Made by a program: the position numbers and the translations under genes. From an uncultured Ulvibacter sp. (GTDB lineage: Bacteria > Bacteroidota > Bacteroidia > Flavobacteriales > Flavobacteriaceae), in NCBI GenBank assembly GCA_938041335.1, contig CALIAF010000013.1, positions 53,602 through 117,601 of the forward strand: DNA of 64,000 bases. The letters are read 5' to 3'. How positions within the stretch are numbered: position 1 is the first letter of the stretch; each line of letters starts with the position of its first letter. Below are positions 11,512 to 20,365 of the stretch, piece after piece. The notes under the pieces were generated by a model. That model made no database searches. It was not told where the DNA came from and saw only the letters and a program-made list of their open reading frames with translations.

Positions 11512-13105
11512 AAATTTCTTCTAGACTCCAGTTGGGTTTAAGCTCAATCTGGGCAGGATAGTAAATGACCTTCTCTGGGAGTGTTCTTGTTAAAAAATCT
11601 CCAGTATCCCATATGCGGTTATTGTTTTCGTCTACGATTAATCTAATGTAATACAAAGCGGGATCTAAGTTTTCGAAAAATGCTTTAGCTGAAACACCTG
11701 TTACAAAAGGTTGTTCTTGAATCACTTGATAGCGGTCGTCCACAATCTGTACAATGGCATTTCTATCATTTAAATTTTGTAATGTAACATTAATAGTCCC
11801 ATATTCTGAGAGCATTTTTGTTCGATAATTGAACTGAAGGGAATCATTAACCTTTCCGAAGAAATCTGTGAAGGCTTCAGGTAATAGTTCCACTTTATAA
11901 GTTTGCTCTTCTTTTTTATTAAAATATAATACAGCTGCGTTCTCTTTTTTATGCAATCTCGCCTCAAATGCAACAGCTAATGTGTCTTTGTCTGTCACAG
12001 TCATTTTATTGATGTCAATACCTATTAATGGTGTGTTTACATCTAAAACAACAGAATCTTTAAGTGTTATGACTGCTTTATTTCGCTCACTTATTTTTAG
12101 AGAATCTTTATACAACTCTTTTATTCGAACCGTTACAGTATCAATATATGTTTTATTCTGGGCCCGAAAAACGAGCGAGTCTCTATCAAAAGAGGGTGAA
12201 TACCAGTAATTAATACTGTCTTTTTTATTTTCTTTTGTACGTATAGATGTATAGTCTGAGGGGACATCAGATAATAACTGAATGCTTAAACTATCTGCTT
12301 CTCCTTCATAACCAAAGGTTATTCTGTTTTGAGATTCTTGTTTAGGTCTAGCAAGATTATATTCTGGAACCTCTTTAAAAATAGATATATCAAAGGTTTC
12401 TGTTGTAGGTAAGGTAACATCGTTTGTCACAAAACCAATTTTATCCTTTTTAGGCTGGAAGGTGTAGTTTTTGTTTTCTTCTTGTAGTGCCATTAATAAA
12501 TAATCACCTTCTTTTATGTTAGAAAGCTCAAAGGTGTTTGTACTATCTTGAATCATCGTCACATAGCTAGGCTTGGTAGTATAGATGAGCGAATCTGTAA
12601 AGTCTGCGGTTTTTTCATAGAGCATAACAGATACAGATGTTAACTCGCCGCGACTAAGAGGATCTGAGATACGGCCGCTTACTTTTAAACTATCAATATA
12701 GGCGCCTGTAGAGAAGACGTATTTATAATTGGTAAATGTATTATTCTCGTTATTGTCTTCTATGCTATTTCCGAAGTTGATAGAATAGGTCGTATTTGCT
12801 TTGAGCGTATCGTTAAATTTTACTTTTAATACTTTAGAACTACTTAAAGGAGTAATTGATGGCGCAATCTCCATAGGCGGAGAAATCAATAAATTTTTTG
12901 AAAGGTCCTTGAGTTTGATGTACTCATCAAAGTACACACGTATTTCATCTCCAGTAAAATTTGTGGTATAATTTTCGGGTACGCTGCGCACAATGATAGG
13001 TGGAATACTATCTTTAGGTCCCCCTGTAGGTCTACCTCTTTTTGCACAATCCACAAATGAGAGCATAAATAAAAAGACGATTGGGATATATAGCAATCGG
13101 TGCAT
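11498..13105 (-). CDS. Lipoprotein with bacterial Ig-like (Big_5) N-terminal domain
   Basis: A surface or periplasmic lipoprotein of about 535 residues. MHRLLYIPIVFLFMLSFVDC gives a short lipoprotein signal with Cys20, so I prefer this ATG. An in-frame ATG 33 nt upstream (13138) is possible. The region RGRPTGGPKDSIPPIIVRSVPEN followed by a beta-rich stretch (VYFDEYI, LKVKFNDTLKANTTYSINFG) matches the Big_5 domain common at the N-terminus of Bacteroidetes lipoproteins. The rest is beta-rich and unassigned. It converges on, and overlaps by 14 bp, the omega-amidase gene. Two copies of CTTCGGAAA lie within it. Function unknown. Confidence 0.8.
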   Translation of the reverse strand: MHRLLYIPIVFLFMLSFVDCAKRGRPTGGPKDSIPPIIVRSVPENYTTNFTGDEIRVYFDEYIKLKDLSKNLLISPPMEIAPSITPLSSSKVLKVKFNDTLKANTTYSINFGNSIEDNNENNTFTNYKYVFSTGAYIDSLKVSGRISDPLSRGELTSVSVMLYEKTADFTDSLIYTTKPSYVTMIQDSTNTFELSNIKEGDYLLMALQEENKNYTFQPKKDKIGFVTNDVTLPTTETFDISIFKEVPEYNLARPKQESQNRITFGYEGEADSLSIQLLSDVPSDYTSIRTKENKKDSINYWYSPSFDRDSLVFRAQNKTYIDTVTVRIKELYKDSLKISERNKAVITLKDSVVLDVNTPLIGIDINKMTVTDKDTLAVAFEARLHKKENAAVLYFNKKEEQTYKVELLPEAFTDFFGKVNDSLQFNYRTKMLSEYGTINVTLQNLNDRNAIVQIVDDRYQVIQEQPFVTGVSAKAFFENLDPALYYIRLIVDENNNRIWDTGDFLTRTLPEKVIYYPAQIELKPNWSLEEIFILE

Positions 13106-13233
13106 GTGTGATGCGAAGATGGAAGATTTCTTGTTCAAGGATACAAAAATAACGAAAGTTTGACGTATAAAGTCTATAATGCTTTATACCAATTTAATTA
13201 ATAATACGAGATTAGGTGATTAAAAAGGTGTTT

Positions 13234-13908
13234 TTAAGCAATAGCAATTGTTGCTAGACTCACTTTTGCCTGCGTATCTTCAAGCAATGTCGTGGCACAA
13301 TTTTCAAGTGTAGCACCCGTAGTAATAATATCATCAACTAATAGGATGTGTTTGTTTTTAATCATTTGTGGGTTTGTTAGTTGATATGTGTCTGTTGCGC
13401 CATTTCCGCTAGAAAATCGATTAAGGCGTTTTTTAAAAACTTGGGATTTTGTCTTTGTTAATTTGGTTAAGCCATCTTCATAAAATGGCACTTGGAGTGC
13501 TTTTGCTATTTGGGAGCCAAATTTTGTCACCTGGTTATAGCCTCTTTTACGCAGACGATTTGGATGTAAAGGCACCGGGATTACAAGGTCAATATCTTTA
13601 AAAGAGTTAGAAATTATAAGTTCTTCACCCAACCAAGCGCCAAAAAGGGCACCTATATCTTCTTGTCCTCTATATTTTAGGTTATGCATAAGCTCTTGTG
13701 TGACACCTCTTTTCTGAAATTTTAACAAAGCCGTAGCGTCTTCTATTTTGACTTTTCCGAAGAACATTTTACGCATTGTTTCTCCGTCATTCCTATGAAA
13801 ACAGGCCAACGGCAAGTTGTGGCGGCACGCAGTGCAAAGCACTTGTTCTGTGCCTTTTAAGATATCTGAGCATCCTCCGCAAACTTTTGGAAATAAGAGA
13901 TTTAACAT
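13234..13908 (-). CDS. ComF-family phosphoribosyltransferase-like protein
   Basis: A 224-residue cytoplasmic protein. The N-terminus holds a zinc-finger-like set CGGC and CTAC, as in ComF. The C-terminal phosphoribosyltransferase domain has the PRPP-binding loop HILLVDDIITTGAT. ComF proteins are needed for natural transformation in several bacteria and are thought to act with the DNA-import helicase and priA/dprA. Whether this one does so is unknown, and no other com genes are nearby. It is transcribed away from the coiled-coil gene at 13976. It carries one copy of CTTCGGAAA, which is of interest if that word is an uptake signal. Confidence 0.87.
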   Translation of the reverse strand: MLNLLFPKVCGGCSDILKGTEQVLCTACRHNLPLACFHRNDGETMRKMFFGKVKIEDATALLKFQKRGVTQELMHNLKYRGQEDIGALFGAWLGEELIISNSFKDIDLVIPVPLHPNRLRKRGYNQVTKFGSQIAKALQVPFYEDGLTKLTKTKSQVFKKRLNRFSSGNGATDTYQLTNPQMIKNKHILLVDDIITTGATLENCATTLLEDTQAKVSLATIAIA

Positions 13909-13949
13909 TTATTGTGAAATTTTGGGTTTTTATATTGAGAAACTCAACC

Positions 13950-13957
13950 TATTTTTG
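13950..13957 (+). promoter_or_regulatory. TATTTTTG -7 element before the coiled-coil gene
   Basis: A perfect TAnnTTTG box lies 18 nt before ATG 13976. No good TTG is found at the ideal distance upstream. Its position supports the downstream ATG as the true start and not codons further upstream, which would lie before the promoter. Confidence 0.45.
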
Positions 13958-13975
13958 CGTTCTAACCACAAACGT

Positions 13976-14866
13976 ATGACTGCAGATAGTAACCCCACAA
14001 AATTTAAAGTCTTTATTGGCTTGCTCATTGTGCTCTTAATTGCGCTAGGTGCATACACATACCATTTATTTTCTGAAAACCAAGATAGTCAAAATTCTAT
14101 TACTTCGCTTGAGACCGAAAAACAGGATATAGAAACTGAGCTAGAAGAATTGATTGCAAATTATGAAGAGGTCATTGAGAGTAATGAAATTAAAGACAAA
14201 GAGATCGTTGCTGCAAAATCACGAATCGAGACCTTGCTAGCAGATGTTAAAAACGCAAAATTAAACGAGGGTCTTTTAAAGAGATATCGTTCAGAGATTG
14301 CAACTTTAAAGAAAGAGCGAGTAGTGCTTTTTAGAAAAGCAGATAGTTTAGCAAAGATCAATACCATCTTAGTAGCACAACGTGATAGCACAAATGTTGT
14401 GCTTAGTGATACGTATAAAGTCGTAGATTCTATAAGCCAAAGTAATACTGAACTTTCTGAAACCTTAGAATCTGGAAGATTGATACAAGCAATTAACCTT
14501 AAGAGTCATGGAGTTATTGTTAGAAATAGTGGTAAAATAGTAGAAACCCAACGTGCTAGTAGAGCAGATAAACTTCGTGCTTGTTTTACACTTGCTCCTA
14601 ATGAGATTGCAGAGTCTGGTGATAAACTGCTCTATATACAGGTGATCAATCCAGAAAATAATATACTAGGTGAAAAAGCAAACATTACTATAGACGAAGA
14701 ATTATTGACCTATAGTCGTACAGTTAAAGTGTTTTATGAGAAGGATGCGCTTGATGTTTGTTCTCTAATAAACGCAAATGAAGATGACCTAGTAAAAGGG
14801 AGATATATCATTAACGTATTTGAAGATGCTAGACTATTAGTAACTAACCTGATAGAGTTAAAATAA
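13976..14866 (+). CDS. Membrane-anchored coiled-coil protein, hypothetical
   Basis: A 296-residue protein. After a short polar start comes a single membrane helix (VFIGLLIVLLIALGAYTYHLF, about 12-32). A long charged coiled coil follows to about residue 165 (repeated SLETEKQDIETELEELI, SRIETLLADVKN and similar). The C-terminal domain of about 120 residues is beta-rich (LLYIQVINPENN, KGRYIINVFED) and resembles the extracytoplasmic part of envelope proteins seen across Flavobacteriia. I chose the ATG at 13976 because the reading frame further upstream overlaps the divergent comF-like gene and precedes the likely promoter. Function not recognised. Confidence 0.75.
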   Translation: MTADSNPTKFKVFIGLLIVLLIALGAYTYHLFSENQDSQNSITSLETEKQDIETELEELIANYEEVIESNEIKDKEIVAAKSRIETLLADVKNAKLNEGLLKRYRSEIATLKKERVVLFRKADSLAKINTILVAQRDSTNVVLSDTYKVVDSISQSNTELSETLESGRLIQAINLKSHGVIVRNSGKIVETQRASRADKLRACFTLAPNEIAESGDKLLYIQVINPENNILGEKANITIDEELLTYSRTVKVFYEKDALDVCSLINANEDDLVKGRYIINVFEDARLLVTNLIELK

Positions 14867-14888
14867 AATCAATTTAAAAAGTATGAAG

Positions 14889-14917
14889 CCGCTACGATAA
14901 ATCGTAGCGGTTTTTTT
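14889..14917 (+). terminator. Terminator after the coiled-coil gene, fused to the glyS -7 box
   Basis: CCGCTACGA (14889-14897) and TCGTAGCGG (14902-14910) form a perfect 9-bp stem with a TAAA loop and seven T. The T-run runs straight into TATTTTTG, the -7 element of glyS. Confidence 0.9.
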
Positions 14918-14924
14918 ATTTTTG
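14917..14924 (+). promoter_or_regulatory. TATTTTTG -7 element of glyS, possibly leaderless
   Basis: The box ends 5 nt before the glyS ATG (14930). Because the N-terminus that follows is the one conserved in the family, transcription would begin at or next to the start codon, giving a leaderless or nearly leaderless mRNA. No clear TTG is present at -33. Confidence 0.45.
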
Positions 14925-14929
14925 CGCCT

Positions 14930-16471
14930 ATGGCAAACAATGAAGATCAATTTAAAAAAGTAATCTCCCATGCAAAAGAGTATGGGTATATATTTGGCTC
15001 TAGCGAAATCTATGACGGACTTAGTGCTGTTTATGATTATGCGCAGAATGGAGTAGAACTAAAGAAAAACATACGCGATTACTGGTGGCAATCTATGGTG
15101 TATATGCACCAGAATATCGTGGGCTTAGATGCGGCAATCTTGATGCACCCCAAGACCTGGAAAGCTTCTGGACACGTCGATGCGTTTAGTGACCCATTAA
15201 TTGATAATAAAGATTCTAAAAAAAGATATCGTGCAGATGTGCTAGTAGAAGACTATGCGGAGAAGTTAGAGCAAAAAGCGCAAAAAGAAATTAAGAAAGC
15301 TGCAAAGCGTTTTGGAGACGCTTTTAATCAAGAAGAGTTTGTTAGTACAAACCCCCGTGTTGTAGGTTATTTAAATAAGAAAGCCGCAATATTATCTAGA
15401 TTAGCTCGATCTCTAGAAAGTGAAGACTTGGCAGATGTTAAGCTACTCATCGAAGAACTGGAAATTGCTTGCCCGTTAAGTGGCAGTCGAAACTGGACAG
15501 ATGTAAAGCAGTTTAATTTAATGTTTGGCACCAAGCTAGGCGCTAGTGCAGAAACGGCAACAGATTTATACTTAAGACCAGAAACGGCTCAAGGTATTTT
15601 TGTTAACTTTTTAAATGTTCAAAAAACCGGTAGGATGAAAATTCCTTTTGGGATCGCACAAACTGGTAAGGCTTTCAGAAATGAGATTGTTGCAAGACAA
15701 TTCATCTTTAGAATGCGTGAGTTTGAACAAATGGAAATGCAATTTTTTGTGCGTCCAGGCGAAGAAATGAAATGGTATGACCACTGGAAAGAGTATCGAT
15801 TAAATTGGCATCTTTCTTTAGGGATGGGTGAAGAAAACTACCGTTTTCACGACCATGAGAAGCTTGCGCATTATGCAAATGCCGCTGCAGATATCGAGTT
15901 TAATTTCCCGTTTGGATTTAAAGAACTAGAAGGAATACACTCAAGAACAGACTTTGATTTAAAAGCCCATGAAGAACACAGTGGTAAAAAATTAAAATTC
16001 TATGATCCAGAATTAGGAGAGAATTACACGCCGTATGTTGTTGAGACCTCTATTGGACTAGATAGGATGTTTTTAGCTGTTTTTAGCAACTCATTAATGG
16101 ATGAGCAGCTAGAAGATGGTTCTAGCAGAACAGTTTTAAAATTACCTAGTGTACTTGCTCCTGTAAAAGCTGCGGTATTTCCATTGGTTAAAAAAGATGG
16201 CTTGCCAGATCTTGCCAAGGAGATTATTGAAGCTTTAAAATGGGATCATAATGTGTTTTACGATGAGAAAGATGCTGTAGGAAAACGCTATCGTCGTCAA
16301 GATGCGGCAGGAACACCTTTCTGTATTACAGTCGATCATCAATCATTAGAAGATAAAACAGTGACTATTCGTCATAGAGATACAATGGAACAAGAGCGCG
16401 TGGCCATTGCAGATTTAAATGCAATGATTACAAAAGCTGTTTCTATGAAGGCTTGGTTAAAAAAAGGATAA
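14930..16471 (+). CDS. glyS: Glycyl-tRNA synthetase (homodimeric, eukaryote/archaea-like type)
   Basis: A 513-residue class II synthetase charging tRNA-Gly. Motif 1 region, motif 2 (FRNEIVARQFIFRMREFEQMEM) and motif 3 (ETSIGLDRMF) are all visible. The C-terminal anticodon-binding domain contains FPLVKKDGLPDLA. The single-chain alpha2 form is usual in Bacteroidetes, in contrast with the alpha2-beta2 glyQS enzyme of proteobacteria. The N-terminus MANNEDQFKKVISHAKEYG is typical, so the start is secure. It is monocistronic and bounded by terminators. Confidence 0.96.
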   Translation: MANNEDQFKKVISHAKEYGYIFGSSEIYDGLSAVYDYAQNGVELKKNIRDYWWQSMVYMHQNIVGLDAAILMHPKTWKASGHVDAFSDPLIDNKDSKKRYRADVLVEDYAEKLEQKAQKEIKKAAKRFGDAFNQEEFVSTNPRVVGYLNKKAAILSRLARSLESEDLADVKLLIEELEIACPLSGSRNWTDVKQFNLMFGTKLGASAETATDLYLRPETAQGIFVNFLNVQKTGRMKIPFGIAQTGKAFRNEIVARQFIFRMREFEQMEMQFFVRPGEEMKWYDHWKEYRLNWHLSLGMGEENYRFHDHEKLAHYANAAADIEFNFPFGFKELEGIHSRTDFDLKAHEEHSGKKLKFYDPELGENYTPYVVETSIGLDRMFLAVFSNSLMDEQLEDGSSRTVLKLPSVLAPVKAAVFPLVKKDGLPDLAKEIIEALKWDHNVFYDEKDAVGKRYRRQDAAGTPFCITVDHQSLEDKTVTIRHRDTMEQERVAIADLNAMITKAVSMKAWLKKG

Positions 16472-16484
16472 TTGTATAGACATC

Positions 16485-16523
16485 AAAAAAGGCGCAATTT
16501 TATTTAAAATTGCGCCTTTTTTT
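16485..16523. terminator. Bidirectional terminator between glyS and the small lipoprotein gene
   Basis: GGCGCAATTTTA and TAAAATTGCGCC form a perfect 12-bp stem with a TT loop. It is flanked by A6 on the left and T7 on the right, so it can stop transcription from both sides. Confidence 0.92.
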
Positions 16524-16553
16524 GATCGTATGTTTTTCTGAAATTACAAAGAA

Positions 16554-16889
16554 TTACCCTTTTTTCATTTCGTTGATTCCTACTGGATTTGCTTTTAGAC
16601 ACGTATTCATTCTTCTTAGAGGCCTAAAGGTGAACCAAACCGCCATAGCATCTTTCTTGAACTCATCTTTTAAGTCTGTAGATTCAAAATAGCGTCCATC
16701 TTCTAGCTTAATAGTATACTCACAATCTCCTTCTTCTTTAGAATGAAATATAGTACCTTTAGTAAAACCTTGTGCTAACATTTCTTTTTCTTGGATCATA
16801 TTTTCTGATGCTTTTGCAGTGGTAATCTCTTTAGTGCTGTTGCAAGCCATAATTAATAAGAAGCTGCTAATAAGTGTAAATTTTATCAT
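16554..16889 (-). CDS. Small lipoprotein, hypothetical
   Basis: 111 residues when started at the ATG at 16889. MIKFTLISSFLLIMACNSTKE is a clear lipoprotein signal with lipobox LIMAC (Cys17). A longer frame begins at 16937 but would put 16 polar residues before the signal. The mature part contains EGDCEYTIKLEDGRYFES and a Cys near the C-terminus. Similar small proteins in Flavobacteriia are uncharacterised. It is convergent with glyS and shares its terminator. Confidence 0.75.
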   Translation of the reverse strand: MIKFTLISSFLLIMACNSTKEITTAKASENMIQEKEMLAQGFTKGTIFHSKEEGDCEYTIKLEDGRYFESTDLKDEFKKDAMAVWFTFRPLRRMNTCLKANPVGINEMKKG

Positions 16890-17011
16890 GGTGTTTATTT
16901 TATGGTCAAAGTTACAAATAATATGCCACCATCTCATAAAGGGGGTTTTTTATGGTCAAGGCACGAATACAGATAAAAGGTATAATGATATGTAAAAACC
17001 ATTTCTCATTT

Positions 17012-17030
17012 TCTCATATTATTATCATAT
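17012..17030 (+). promoter_or_regulatory. Upstream element shared by the two tandem paralogues, copy 1
   Basis: TCTCATATTATTATCATAT lies 116 nt before the ATG of the 983-residue protein. Copy 2 (20248-20266) differs at one base. In each case TTGTA(C/T)ATTTA follows 74-84 nt later. Shared non-coding sequence implies common regulation or recent duplication. Confidence 0.45.
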
Positions 17031-17145
17031 TAAGCTTAATTCATCCTTATTTACGGGTTGTGAAACGACGATTTTTAAAAAATGGTTGTATATTTAATAT
17101 TTATTAATAACAATACAATAAACTTAATCTTTAAAAAGAATTATT

Positions 17146-20097
17146 ATGAAACTTAAATTTACATTATTCTTGTTTGCTTTTGCTGCTTTGTTCTCGATAC
17201 AAGCACAAGAGACTGAGCAAGGGCCATCCTATGTGGGTGAAGCAACACTGGTAAGTGTTACGCCCTCAATTCAATCTCGTATGAGTGAATTGACACCCGG
17301 AACGGCTAAGGGAGAAGCGCAAGATGGTCGCTCTAAGCTTAGAAAACCTAAAAATCCTATTGTTCCTGGAAAAGGAAGACAGGTAGATTATTTATCTCAA
17401 AGCCAAGACCTATTAGCAGGTAAAATACCAGGAAAAGCAACAACTGCTGTCTGGGATGCAGGGTACACAGGGTCAAATCCAACAGATCCTGCCTTGGCGG
17501 TAGGTCCAGATCACGTTTTTGTTGTTTGGAATACTGCTTTTGCGATTTTTGATAAAGATGGTAACGAGCTTTTAGGAGATACAAATCCTTTTCCAGCGAT
17601 TTTTCCATCTAATGGATGTTGCGATTTAACTGCCTCATATGATAGTGCAGCAGATAGATGGGTGCTTTCTTTTTTAGGAGGTGGAGTTCAAATGGCAATT
17701 TCTCAAACAGGAGATCCTTTAACAACGGCTTGGAATATTTATGATATCCCAACTGTGAATGATTATAATAAAGTATCTGTATGGAGTGATGGTTATTATT
17801 TAACGGATCAAGCTAATGGAAATAGATTATATGCAATGGACAGAACAGCAATGTTAGCCGGAGCTGCTAATCCTTCTATTCAAGGATTCGCTTTGCCTAA
17901 CTTCTCTAATTTTGGCTTTGCAAGTCCACAAGCATTAAATGTTACTAATAGCAATATGCCGGCAGCAGGTAATGCGCCAGTAGTTTTCTTTCAAGATGAC
18001 GCATATGCGGGAGTTACAGTAGATCATATTAAGTTCTGGAACGCAAATGTTGATTTTGCAACACCAGGTAATTCAACAATTAGTGTGCCTCAAGAGATTC
18101 CAGTAACGCCTTTTACATCTATTTTTGACAATGCGTCATTTGCAAATTTAACGCAACCTAATCCAGGTGGAGGTACATTAGATGCTTTACAAGGTATCGT
18201 AATGAATCAAGCGCAGTTCAGAAAATTTCCTGGGCATAATTCGGCAGTATTCAATCATGTGATTGATACAGACCCAACAGCTGGTAAAAGAGCCGCAGTA
18301 AGATGGTATGAGTTCCGTCAAACGGCAGATGGTGCACCTTGGACCTTATTTCAGGAAGGAACTTATGAATCTCCAGATAACAAGCATGCTTGGAATGCAT
18401 CTTTAATGATGGATAACGAAGGGAATATTGGAATGGGATATACAGGAATGAGTATTGCAGGACAAGGTACTACAGATGTGAGTTCTTATTACACAGGTAG
18501 GTTTGCATCAGATCCACTCAATACTATGACGGTTTCAGAAGAGCCAATCGTAATTGGTGATGGTGTAATTGTTGGTTCTAGATATGGTGATTATAGTAAA
18601 ATTGATATTGATCCAACCGATGATCAAACATTTTACTTCACCAATGAAGTACACACGGTAGATACGCCTACTAACCAAAGAGCGGCTAATGTAGGTCGTT
18701 TTAAAATTGCTGCAGATGCTGATGTTGATGCAGGTATTATTGCATTTGTTGCTCCTACAGATGGTGGGCTTTCTAATGCAGAAACTGTTACAGTAATGAT
18801 TAGAAATTTTGGAACAATTGCACAATCGAATATTCCAGTGAGTTTTACAGTAGACGGTGGTGCTCCAGTAACAGAAATGTTTACAGGTACAATTCCTCCA
18901 GCCTCTAATGTAATGTATACATTTACGGGTACCGCTAACTTAGGTACTGACGGAACGATATATAACCTTTGTGCTAGAACAACGCTGGTTGGTGATGAGA
19001 TTCCAGAAAATGATGAGTACTGTCAAGATATTACGCATTTAAATGATAATGATACAGGTGTTGCTTCTATTGATGCTCCTGCTTCTGGTAGTGGTCTTAG
19101 TGCAGCTGAGGTTGTAACAATTACAATTCAAAATTTCGGTGCTGCAACGCAAACTTCAATTCCAGTGTATTACACGCTAGATGGTGGTGCGCAGGTTTCT
19201 GAAACATATACTGGTTCTATTGCTCAGGGTGCAACAGATACTTATAGTTTTACGGCTACAATTGATTTGTCAGAATTAGGAGATTATGCTATTTGTGCAG
19301 GAACTACTTTAGCAGGTGATTCAGATGCTTCTAACGACGAAACTTGTGGGACAGTATCTAATTTTATCTGTCAGCCAGAAAGTAACTGTGCTGGATTTAA
19401 TGATGGAGTTACAGAATTTGCTTTAGCAGATCAGAATCTTACTACTAATTGTGGTACATCTCCAGCAGGATATAGCGATGATACAGATATCGTCTTTAAC
19501 TTTGTTTTAGAAGACAATGCTTTTGATGGCGTGTTGCAGGTAGGTTGGGCAGATTCTGAATTTGCACTTTGGATTGACTTTAACGATAACAATGCTTTTG
19601 AGCCATCTGAGCTAATAGCAAATGATCTTGTATCAACAGAAGATACAGATTTCGCTTTTACTGTTGACTTTAATGATATTGCAGGAGTGACTAATGGAAT
19701 GCACTTAATGAGATTACGTGGTGAAGATGAGAGTGGAACTGGAGACGTAACAGACCCATGTGATGATCTTCAATTTGGTCGTACAAATGACTACACAGCA
19801 AACATCTCTGGAATGTTATTAGGAACGGAAGGTTCTGAGTTCTCTGAAGCAGAATTCTTAATCAATTCTTTACCTAACAACCAGTTTGAGTTGTTATTTA
19901 ACACTACAGATGTTACGGACGATCTTCCAGTTTATATCACAAATACCCTAGGACAAAACTTGGGTTACTATGTGTTAGAAAATACAGGGAATGGTTATAC
20001 TAAGATGATAGATATGTCTTATGTTTCTACCGGAGTTTATTTTGTTAGAATAGGAAATAAAAACTTAAATAAAGTACAACGTATTATTGTAAAATAA
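17146..20097 (+). CDS. T9SS cargo protein with CARDB and GEVED domains (paralogue A)
   Basis: A 983-residue secreted protein. The signal peptide ends FSIQAQ near residue 20. The N-terminal 500 residues form a conserved domain shared with the next gene (CCDLTASYDSAADRW, GNIGMGYTGMS, SRYGDYSKIDIDP) that looks propeller-like. Two CARDB-type Ig repeats follow (about 525-635 and 640-745), then a GEVED domain (about 750-890, with WIDFNDNNAFEPSE). A T9SS sorting tail ends in GVYFVRIGNKNLNKVQRIIVK. It is probably delivered to the outer surface or medium. Enzymatic function, if any, is unknown. A strong terminator separates it from its paralogue. Confidence 0.85.
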   Translation: MKLKFTLFLFAFAALFSIQAQETEQGPSYVGEATLVSVTPSIQSRMSELTPGTAKGEAQDGRSKLRKPKNPIVPGKGRQVDYLSQSQDLLAGKIPGKATTAVWDAGYTGSNPTDPALAVGPDHVFVVWNTAFAIFDKDGNELLGDTNPFPAIFPSNGCCDLTASYDSAADRWVLSFLGGGVQMAISQTGDPLTTAWNIYDIPTVNDYNKVSVWSDGYYLTDQANGNRLYAMDRTAMLAGAANPSIQGFALPNFSNFGFASPQALNVTNSNMPAAGNAPVVFFQDDAYAGVTVDHIKFWNANVDFATPGNSTISVPQEIPVTPFTSIFDNASFANLTQPNPGGGTLDALQGIVMNQAQFRKFPGHNSAVFNHVIDTDPTAGKRAAVRWYEFRQTADGAPWTLFQEGTYESPDNKHAWNASLMMDNEGNIGMGYTGMSIAGQGTTDVSSYYTGRFASDPLNTMTVSEEPIVIGDGVIVGSRYGDYSKIDIDPTDDQTFYFTNEVHTVDTPTNQRAANVGRFKIAADADVDAGIIAFVAPTDGGLSNAETVTVMIRNFGTIAQSNIPVSFTVDGGAPVTEMFTGTIPPASNVMYTFTGTANLGTDGTIYNLCARTTLVGDEIPENDEYCQDITHLNDNDTGVASIDAPASGSGLSAAEVVTITIQNFGAATQTSIPVYYTLDGGAQVSETYTGSIAQGATDTYSFTATIDLSELGDYAICAGTTLAGDSDASNDETCGTVSNFICQPESNCAGFNDGVTEFALADQNLTTNCGTSPAGYSDDTDIVFNFVLEDNAFDGVLQVGWADSEFALWIDFNDNNAFEPSELIANDLVSTEDTDFAFTVDFNDIAGVTNGMHLMRLRGEDESGTGDVTDPCDDLQFGRTNDYTANISGMLLGTEGSEFSEAEFLINSLPNNQFELLFNTTDVTDDLPVYITNTLGQNLGYYVLENTGNGYTKMIDMSYVSTGVYFVRIGNKNLNKVQRIIVK

Positions 20098-20120
20098 TTT
20101 AGCGTATTTAATTTTGATAC

Positions 20121-20152
20121 AAAAGGGAGAGCAATTGCTCTCCCTTTTTTTT
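20121..20152 (+). terminator. Terminator after paralogue A
   Basis: GGGAGAGCAATTGCTCTCCC is a perfect 20-nt palindrome flanked by A4 and T8. Confidence 0.92.
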
Positions 20153-20247
20153 GTTTACGAATCTTTGTAATGCACAATTATAACTAAGAACATACTATTT
20201 TGATGCGCTTCAATTGAATTTAGAAAATTTAGGCGAGAACGACAATA

Positions 20248-20266
20248 TCTCATATAATTATCATAT
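20248..20266 (+). promoter_or_regulatory. Upstream element shared by the two tandem paralogues, copy 2
   Basis: TCTCATATAATTATCATAT lies 100 nt before the ATG of paralogue B. It matches copy 1 at 18 of 19 positions. TTGTACATTTA follows at 20322 and would suit a promoter or activator site. Confidence 0.45.
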
Positions 20267-20365
20267 CCTTCCGATTAATAGCTTATTAAGAAGTTGCTTT
20301 CATTGAACTTCTAAAAATTGATTGTACATTTATCATCCTAATTAATTGAACTTAAAAACCATACC

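Noticed and set aside
13817..13975. Upstream 53-codon extension of the coiled-coil protein
   Set aside because: It overlaps the divergent comF-like gene and precedes the TATTTTTG box; the membrane helix pattern fits the start at 13976.
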